Source: Bacteroides sp. (GTDB lineage Bacteria > Bacteroidota > Bacteroidia > Bacteroidales > Bacteroidaceae). Taken from it: a stretch of DNA of 26,119 bases. Below are positions 21,012 to 26,119 of the stretch, piece after piece. The DNA lies in NCBI GenBank assembly GCA_030151885.1, contig JASLCG010000057.1, positions 1 through 26,119 on the forward strand. The letters are read 5' to 3'. The notes below the pieces were generated by a model. The model was not told the origin of the DNA. It searched no databases and saw only the letters and a list, made by a program, of their open reading frames with translations. Made by a program: the position numbers and the translations under genes. The first letter of the stretch is position 1. Each line of letters starts with the position of its first letter.

Positions 21012-23690
21012 ATGCTTGAACAAGACAGAATTATAAAAATCAACATTGAGGAAGAGATGAAATCATCGTACATTGACTATTCAATGTCCGTTATCGTTTC
21101 TCGTGCTCTTCCAGATGTAAGAGATGGTTTCAAGCCAGTTCATCGCCGTATATTATATGGTATGATGGAACTTGGAAACACTTCTGACAAACCTTATAAG
21201 AAATCTGCCAGAATCGTGGGTGAGGTACTAGGTAAGTATCACCCTCATGGAGACTTTTCGGTTTACCTTGCTATGGTGCGTATGGCTCAAGATTGGGCAA
21301 TGCGTTATAAGCTGGTAGATGGACAGGGTAACTTTGGATCGGTAGATGGCGATAGCCCTGCGGCGATGCGTTATACTGAGGCTCGTCTAAATAAGATGGG
21401 CGAGGAGATGATGCAAGACCTTTATAAGGAGACTGTTGATTTTAGTGCCAACTTTGATAACACTCTTTCTGAACCAGTTGTACTACCTGCACGTATTCCT
21501 AACTTATTGGTAAATGGTGCATCGGGTATTGCTGTTGGTATGGCTACAAATATGCCTCCACATAACCTTACAGAGGTTATTGATGCATGTCAGGCTTACC
21601 TTGCTAATCCAGAAATTGATGTTGAAGGTTTGATGGAGTTTGTAAAAGCGCCAGACTTCCCAACAGGAGGTTACATCTACGGTATGAGTGGTGTGAAAGA
21701 TGCTTTCGAAACTGGACGTGGACGTGTTGTTATGCGTGCTCGTGCTGAAATTGAAGCAGGACAAACTCACGATAAGATTGTAGTTACAGAGATACCATAT
21801 AACGTTAATAAAGCCGATTTAATTAAAAACATTGCAGACCTTGTTACTGACAAACGTATTGAAGGTATTGCAAATGTAAACGACGAGTCGGACCGTAGTG
21901 GTATGCGTATTGTGGTGGATTGTAAACGTGATGCAAACGCAAACGTGGTCCTAAACAAACTGTACAAAATGACAGCGTTACAAACTTCTTTCGGAGTGAA
22001 TAATGTTGCCCTTGTAGGTGGACGCCCAAGAACATTGAACTTACGTGATTTAATCTCTAACTTCGTTGATCACCGTCATGAAGTAGTAATTCGTCGTACA
22101 GAGTTTGAACTTCGTAAGGCAGAAGAGCGTGCTCATATTCTGCAAGGTCTTATCATTGCTTCTGATAATATTGATGAAGTAATCAAAATTATCCGTGCTG
22201 CTAAGAACCCTAATGAAGCTATAGAAAACTTAATGAATCGCTTCGAACTATCAGAACTTCAATCTCGTGCTATTGTAGAGATGAGACTTCGTCAGCTTAC
22301 TGGCCTGATGCAAGATCAGCTACACGGAGAGTATGATGAAGTGATGGCTAGAATTGCAGAGTATAAAGAGATTCTATCGAACGAAGAGGCTTGTAAACAA
22401 GTTATTGATCAAGAGCTTCAAGAGGTAAAAGATAAATATGGTGACGAGCGTCGTTCGGAAATCGTTTACTCATCAGAAGAGTTCAATCCAGAAGACTTCT
22501 ATGCAAATGATCCGATGATTATTACCATATCGCACATGGGTTACATTAAGCGTACTCCATTGTCCGATTTCCAATCTCAAAACCGTGGTGGTGTAGGTTC
22601 AAGAGGTACTGATACACGTGATCAAGACTTTATTGAGCACATTTATCCAGCGAAGATGCACAATACAATGATGTTCTTTACACAGCTTGGTAAGTGCTAC
22701 TGGTTAAAGGTTTACGAAATTCCAGAGGGTTCTAAAACATCGAAAGGTAGAGCTATTCAAAATTTATTGAACATTGACAGAAAAGATGCTGTAAATGCTT
22801 ATCTTAGAGTAGAAGACCTTAATGATGAAGAGTTTATCAACAATAACTACGTGGTATTCTGTACAAAACAAGGGGTAATTAAGAAGACTGTTTTAGAACA
22901 ATATTCTCGTCCTCGTCAAAACGGAATTAACGCAATTACACTTCGTGAAGATGATAGCGTTATTGAAGTTAGATTGGTAAGCAAAGATCACTACATCTTA
23001 ATTGCTAATAAGAATGGTAGAGCCATCTGCTTTAATGAAGAAGATGTTAGACCAATGGGTAGAACTGCTACAGGTGTTAGAGGTATTCGTCTAGATGAAG
23101 ATGGACAAGACGAAGCAATTGGCATGGTTGTTGTTCCTATTCCTGCTGATGTAGTTGAACCAGCTGTTCAAGAAGCTGTAGAAGTTACAGAAACCGAGGA
23201 AGATAAAGCTCCTGCTCAAGAAGCAATGGGAGATCTATTTGCTGCTGCAGGTGTAGAGGAAGAAGAAGATCTAATAGAGGTAGAGGGAGATGATTCGGAA
23301 GATGATATCGAAGAGCATTACAAACCTACTATCTTAGTGGTATCGGAAGAGGGTTACGGAAAACGTACCAAAGTAAAAGATTACCGTGTTACTTTCCGTG
23401 GTGGTAAAGGTGTGAAAACAATGAACATCACAGACAAAACAGGTAAACTAATCAGCATTGAGTCTGTTACTGACGATAATGATTTAATGATTATCAATAA
23501 ATCGGGTATCACTATTAGACTTAATATGAGTGCTGTTCGTGTTATGGGACGTGCTACTCAGGGTGTAAGACTTATTAACCTAGAGAAGAGAAACGATCAT
23601 ATTGCGTCGGTATGTAAAGTGTCTAGCGAAAAAATTGAAGACGAAAGTATAGATGTTGTAGAAGAAGAATCTTCTGAAGCAGCTGAGTAA
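21012..23690 (+). CDS. gyrA: DNA gyrase subunit A
   Basis: An 892-residue type IIA topoisomerase subunit that cuts and rejoins DNA with GyrB to introduce negative supercoils. The catalytic tyrosine is Y121 in AAMRYTEARL. The GyrA box reads QNRGGVG (523-529), in place of the canonical QRRGGRG, and marks it as GyrA rather than ParC. The C-terminal pinwheel follows. Two unusual points stand out. The quinolone-resistance region reads GDFSVYLAM, with Phe82 (codon TTT, 21255-21257) and Leu86 where E. coli has Ser83 and Asp87. A 56-residue, very acidic insert (713-768) splits the C-terminal domain, and the protein ends in another acidic tail. It shares an operon with the TPR gene 52 bp downstream. 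Confidence 0.97.
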   Translation: MLEQDRIIKINIEEEMKSSYIDYSMSVIVSRALPDVRDGFKPVHRRILYGMMELGNTSDKPYKKSARIVGEVLGKYHPHGDFSVYLAMVRMAQDWAMRYKLVDGQGNFGSVDGDSPAAMRYTEARLNKMGEEMMQDLYKETVDFSANFDNTLSEPVVLPARIPNLLVNGASGIAVGMATNMPPHNLTEVIDACQAYLANPEIDVEGLMEFVKAPDFPTGGYIYGMSGVKDAFETGRGRVVMRARAEIEAGQTHDKIVVTEIPYNVNKADLIKNIADLVTDKRIEGIANVNDESDRSGMRIVVDCKRDANANVVLNKLYKMTALQTSFGVNNVALVGGRPRTLNLRDLISNFVDHRHEVVIRRTEFELRKAEERAHILQGLIIASDNIDEVIKIIRAAKNPNEAIENLMNRFELSELQSRAIVEMRLRQLTGLMQDQLHGEYDEVMARIAEYKEILSNEEACKQVIDQELQEVKDKYGDERRSEIVYSSEEFNPEDFYANDPMIITISHMGYIKRTPLSDFQSQNRGGVGSRGTDTRDQDFIEHIYPAKMHNTMMFFTQLGKCYWLKVYEIPEGSKTSKGRAIQNLLNIDRKDAVNAYLRVEDLNDEEFINNNYVVFCTKQGVIKKTVLEQYSRPRQNGINAITLREDDSVIEVRLVSKDHYILIANKNGRAICFNEEDVRPMGRTATGVRGIRLDEDGQDEAIGMVVVPIPADVVEPAVQEAVEVTETEEDKAPAQEAMGDLFAAAGVEEEEDLIEVEGDDSEDDIEEHYKPTILVVSEEGYGKRTKVKDYRVTFRGGKGVKTMNITDKTGKLISIESVTDDNDLMIINKSGITIRLNMSAVRVMGRATQGVRLINLEKRNDHIASVCKVSSEKIEDESIDVVEEESSEAAE

Positions 23691-23742
23691 TTAGTAGTCG
23701 AAAATTTGATATAAAACTTATAAATATTAAAATAATCGAGTT

Positions 23743-24966
23743 ATGAAAAAACTATTACTATCTGTAGCCTTAATTACAGGTGCTTTTGGAATGTCATTTG
23801 CACAACAAAAAAACGTGAAAGAGGCTAAGCGTTTAGCAAACGGAGTGAATCCAGACTTTGCACAAGCAGAACAGTTGATCAATGATGCATTAACTAATCC
23901 TGAAACTAAGGATGATGCTGCTACTTGGGATGTTGCTGGTTTCGTTCAACAAAGATTCATCGAAGAGCAACAAAAGAAACAGTATTTAAACCAAGCATAC
24001 GATACTGCTGGTGTATATAATGCTGTAGCTAGCCTTTTTGACTATTACGCTAAGTGTGATGAACTAGCTCAACAACCTAACGAAAAAGGTAAGATTAAGA
24101 ACAAGTTTAGAAAATCTAATAGCAAAACTCTTCTATCTTTCCGTCCTGAGCTAATTAATGGTGGGGTATATTACTTCAACACAAATCATGATCAAGAAGC
24201 ATTAAACTTCTTTACTAAATACCTTAGAACTCCTAAATTAGAGATGTTTGAAGGTGAAGATCTTGTGTCGGCCGATACAAACTATCCTACAATTGCTTAC
24301 TATGCAACTCTAGCTGCTATGCGTCTAGAAAACTACGAAGCAATTACAGAATTAGCACCACTTGCAGTAGCAGATACTCAAGAAGGTATGCAAGCTCTTG
24401 AGCTTCTTAGCCACGCTTACAGAGCGTTAGAAAACAATGATAAGTTAGTAGAAACTCTTAAAGAAGGTATTGAAATGTTCCCAGAACACCTATACTTCTT
24501 TGGTAATCTAGTAGATTTCTATGTATCTAACGAACGTCTAGACGACGCTCTAGCTCTTGCTAGTACTATGGTAGAAAAAGATCCTCAAAACACATACTAT
24601 GTATATGTTAAAGGATTTATCTTCCACCACAAGAAAGATTACAAACAAGCAGCAGAGAACTTTAAGAAAGCAATTGAACTAGATCCAAATAACGCTGAAG
24701 CTTACTCAAACCTTGGTTTAGCTTATACTATCCAAGCTCAAGAAATTCTTGATAGCGTTCCTGCTGATCTTGATATCAATAGCCAACAATACAAAAAAGC
24801 TGGTGCAGAAGCAGAAGTTCTTTACAAAGAAGCACTTCCATTCTACGAAAAAGCTAGAGAACTTAAACCTGATGAAAAGAATTTATGGGCACAAGGTTTA
24901 TACCTTATCTACTATAAATTAAATATGGCAGACAAGTTCGAAGAAATTGAAGCATATATCAACTAA
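23743..24966 (+). CDS. Exported tetratricopeptide-repeat protein
   Basis: A 407-residue protein with a signal peptide ending near GMSFAQQ (about residue 21), so periplasmic. TPR units are visible at about 210-330, best in YYVYVKGFIFHHKKDYKQAA followed by ENFKKAIELDPNNAEAYSNLG, plus a final repeat near YEKARELKPDEKNLWAQGLY. TPRs mediate protein-protein contacts; the partner is unknown. The wording of the gene is biased to a few codons (GAA, AAA, CTA/CTT, GCT), suggesting high expression. It follows gyrA by 52 bp, an arrangement I recall from other Bacteroidales, and is closed by a strong terminator. Confidence 0.9.
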   Translation: MKKLLLSVALITGAFGMSFAQQKNVKEAKRLANGVNPDFAQAEQLINDALTNPETKDDAATWDVAGFVQQRFIEEQQKKQYLNQAYDTAGVYNAVASLFDYYAKCDELAQQPNEKGKIKNKFRKSNSKTLLSFRPELINGGVYYFNTNHDQEALNFFTKYLRTPKLEMFEGEDLVSADTNYPTIAYYATLAAMRLENYEAITELAPLAVADTQEGMQALELLSHAYRALENNDKLVETLKEGIEMFPEHLYFFGNLVDFYVSNERLDDALALASTMVEKDPQNTYYVYVKGFIFHHKKDYKQAAENFKKAIELDPNNAEAYSNLGLAYTIQAQEILDSVPADLDINSQQYKKAGAEAEVLYKEALPFYEKARELKPDEKNLWAQGLYLIYYKLNMADKFEEIEAYIN

Positions 24967-24991
24967 TTGATAGCGACAATTGAAAATAGAG

Positions 24992-25029
24992 TAGGGGTTG
25001 AAGATTTAATTCTTCAACCCCTATTTTTT
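24992..25029 (+). terminator. Intrinsic terminator of the gyrA-TPR operon
   Basis: TAGGGGTTGAAGA (24992-25004) and TCTTCAACCCCTA (25011-25023) are perfect complements with a 6-nt loop and are followed by TTTTTT. Confidence 0.95.
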
Positions 25030-25214
25030 GCTCCTATAAAGAAGAAATATTAGTGCTTACAGTATTGTGTTTGTAAAGGGATAAAACCTCTACATACGGG
25101 GTTTAAAAAGCTATATTATAAATGCTTATTTTGTAGAGAGATATTATATATCTGTAAAAGAATAGAAAATAGAAGAATGAAATAATAACCAACTAAATAA
25201 AAAAGTACAGTATT

Positions 25215-25250
25215 AAAAAAAACATCCACTCAACAAAAGTTAAGTGGATG
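25215..25250 (-). terminator. Intrinsic terminator of the acidic-protein gene
   Basis: On the minus strand, CATCCACT (25243-25250) pairs with AGTGGATG (25223-25230) and is followed by eight Ts (25222 down to 25215). It lies 26 nt after the stop codon of the gene at 25276-25578. The roughly 185 bp between this and the TPR terminator hold nothing recognisable. Confidence 0.85.
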
Positions 25251-25275
25251 GTTTCTCTATTTTATTGATGAGATT

Positions 25276-25578
25276 TTAATATTCGTCGTCGTCCGAGAAA
25301 TCCTTATCATCCTCTTCATCCAACTCATCTATATAGTCATCATCATCCATATCTAAGCTATTAATAAAGTCTTCAATTTCTCCCATGTCGAAATCTTCAT
25401 CACTAAAGTCAAACTCATCTTCTTCGTCCAACTCATCGTCCATTGCTTTATCAACAGTAAATCCTTCTCTAATAAAATCAGCATCTTCGCCCTCGAAAGA
25501 GTCGTCTTCATAGATGTCTTCATCATCATAATTGCTATCGCTATATTCATCTTCGTAATAGCCATAATTTAGTTTCAT
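25276..25578 (-). CDS. Extremely acidic small protein, function unknown
   Basis: A 100-residue protein with 50 Asp/Glu and only 4 Lys/Arg, predicted strongly anionic. Acidic blocks alternate with aromatic or aliphatic residues (EDFINSLDMDDDDYIDELDE near residues 69-88) and an N-terminal Tyr-rich stretch (NYGYYEDEYSDSNYDDED). There is no signal peptide, cysteine or membrane segment. I do not recognise a family. Support for a real gene comes from its own promoter with both -33 and -7 elements, a structured leader and a dedicated terminator. Possible roles, all inference, are a DNA mimic, a counter-ion/metal-binding protein or an interaction tail for a basic partner. Another frame over the same DNA is a shadow. 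Confidence 0.78.
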   Translation of the reverse strand: MKLNYGYYEDEYSDSNYDDEDIYEDDSFEGEDADFIREGFTVDKAMDDELDEEDEFDFSDEDFDMGEIEDFINSLDMDDDDYIDELDEEDDKDFSDDDEY

Positions 25579-25621
25579 AGCACGTAATTGATTAAAATTG
25601 TTAGTTGTAATTATATAAATA

Positions 25622-25659
25622 TATCAACTATACCCAGTTGATACAAGCCTTATAAAGGC
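25622..25659 (-). promoter_or_regulatory. Two leader hairpins of the acidic-protein transcript
   Basis: In the minus-strand leader, GCCTT/AAGGC (25647-25651 and 25655-25659) is followed by TATCAACT/AGTTGATA (25622-25629 and 25636-25643, 6-nt loop). The second is also a good dyad operator. Both lie between the transcription start and the ATG. Confidence 0.5.
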
Positions 25660-25662
25660 GTG

Positions 25663-25692
25663 CAAATATAAGCTAAAACTGAGATAATGCAA
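25663..25692 (-). promoter_or_regulatory. Promoter of the acidic-protein gene
   Basis: On the minus strand, TATATTTG (25663-25670) matches TAnnTTTG, and a TTG (25690-25692) lies 19 bp upstream, the Bacteroidota spacing. It gives a leader of about 80 nt. Confidence 0.7.
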
Positions 25693-26119
25693 TCTTTAAT
25701 CATTAAAATTATTGCAGTAAAAGAATATTATATTAATCAATATAAATACTATGCTCAAATGGATTCAAAGGCACTAAGTAAAGCTAGGCAGCCCCTAAAG
25801 AAAAGAAAGGCCAAACTCTAACAACTAGACTTTTATTTTTAACCTCTCTTAGATATGAAAACAATCAATAGCTTGAGAAAATTAGAGATTATATCCGTAT
25901 ATCTACTGCCTATAAAATGGAATACCGTACAATTTAGATAGGTCTGGATTAATTGTATTTCATACACAAAAGGACACGTCTAGACACTATAAAACCAATG
26001 AAATATAAACACTGTATTAGTGTAATTACTAGCTATATGCAGCTTATAAGAGCAAATAATTGTGTTTTTAAGATAGATATTGTATCAACTTTCAAGTTAA
26101 TTATTCACACATATAAATA
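25693..26119. other. 427-bp gap at the window end, no gene seen
   Basis: AT-rich, with only very short frames on the plus strand (20 codons from 25759 and 28 codons from 25855), neither with convincing signals. No RNA gene or repeat was recognised. A gene may begin beyond the window. Confidence 0.6.

Noticed and set aside
25855..25941. 28-codon frame starting ATGAAAACA near the window end
   Set aside because: Too short, with no promoter match, no recognisable sequence and no supporting neighbour.

Overview
The window comes from an AT-rich Bacteroidota chromosome, most likely order Bacteroidales. The evidence is an adjacent SusC/SusD pair, Bacteroidota-type -7 promoter elements (TAnnTTTG) ahead of several genes, weak Shine-Dalgarno sequences, and a gyrA followed by a secreted TPR protein. 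No rRNA, tRNA, CRISPR array, transposase or phage gene was recognised. It reads as mostly core chromosome with one small accessory toxin-antitoxin locus.

Layout. 1-1935: a queuosine-precursor operon (yhhQ transporter, queC, queF). Its leader folds into an H-type pseudoknot with the plan of a preQ1-I riboswitch. 2185-2939: a small membrane protein convergent with an HsdR-N-type nuclease-fold protein. 3031-4660: a complete tripartite HipBST-type toxin-antitoxin operon behind three 18-bp palindromic operators at exactly 41-bp steps. 4689-6079: an HD-domain phosphohydrolase (minus strand), a 467-bp gap, and a zinc-ribbon membrane protein.

6199-12770: an envelope cluster. Two LTA-synthase-like membrane sulfatase-fold enzymes lie on either side of a DUF4136-type lipoprotein, an overlapping outer-membrane beta-barrel gene, and a 303-residue protein that looks like the membrane half of the same enzyme family without the catalytic half. 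12771-13278: a 508-bp gap with a strong terminator and a GC-richer nested inverted repeat. 13279-18188: a SusC/SusD pair without adjacent glycan enzymes. 18499-20519: a YbdG-like MscS channel and a convergent glyoxalase-fold protein sharing a 22-bp inverted-repeat terminator. 20520-21011: a gap with an imperfect 53-bp direct repeat. 21012-24966: gyrA and the TPR gene. 25276-25578 (minus): a protein that is half Asp/Glu, with its own promoter and structured leader. The last 430 bases hold nothing recognisable.

Most notable points: the preQ1-I-like pseudoknot fits the genes it precedes; the HipBST operators are regularly phased; GyrA carries Phe at position 82 (codon TTT), the classical fluoroquinolone-resistance position; and a catalytic-domain-less LTA-synthase relative sits directly upstream of an intact one. 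No wholly new system is proven here. The envelope cluster and the acidic-protein gene are the least explained parts.
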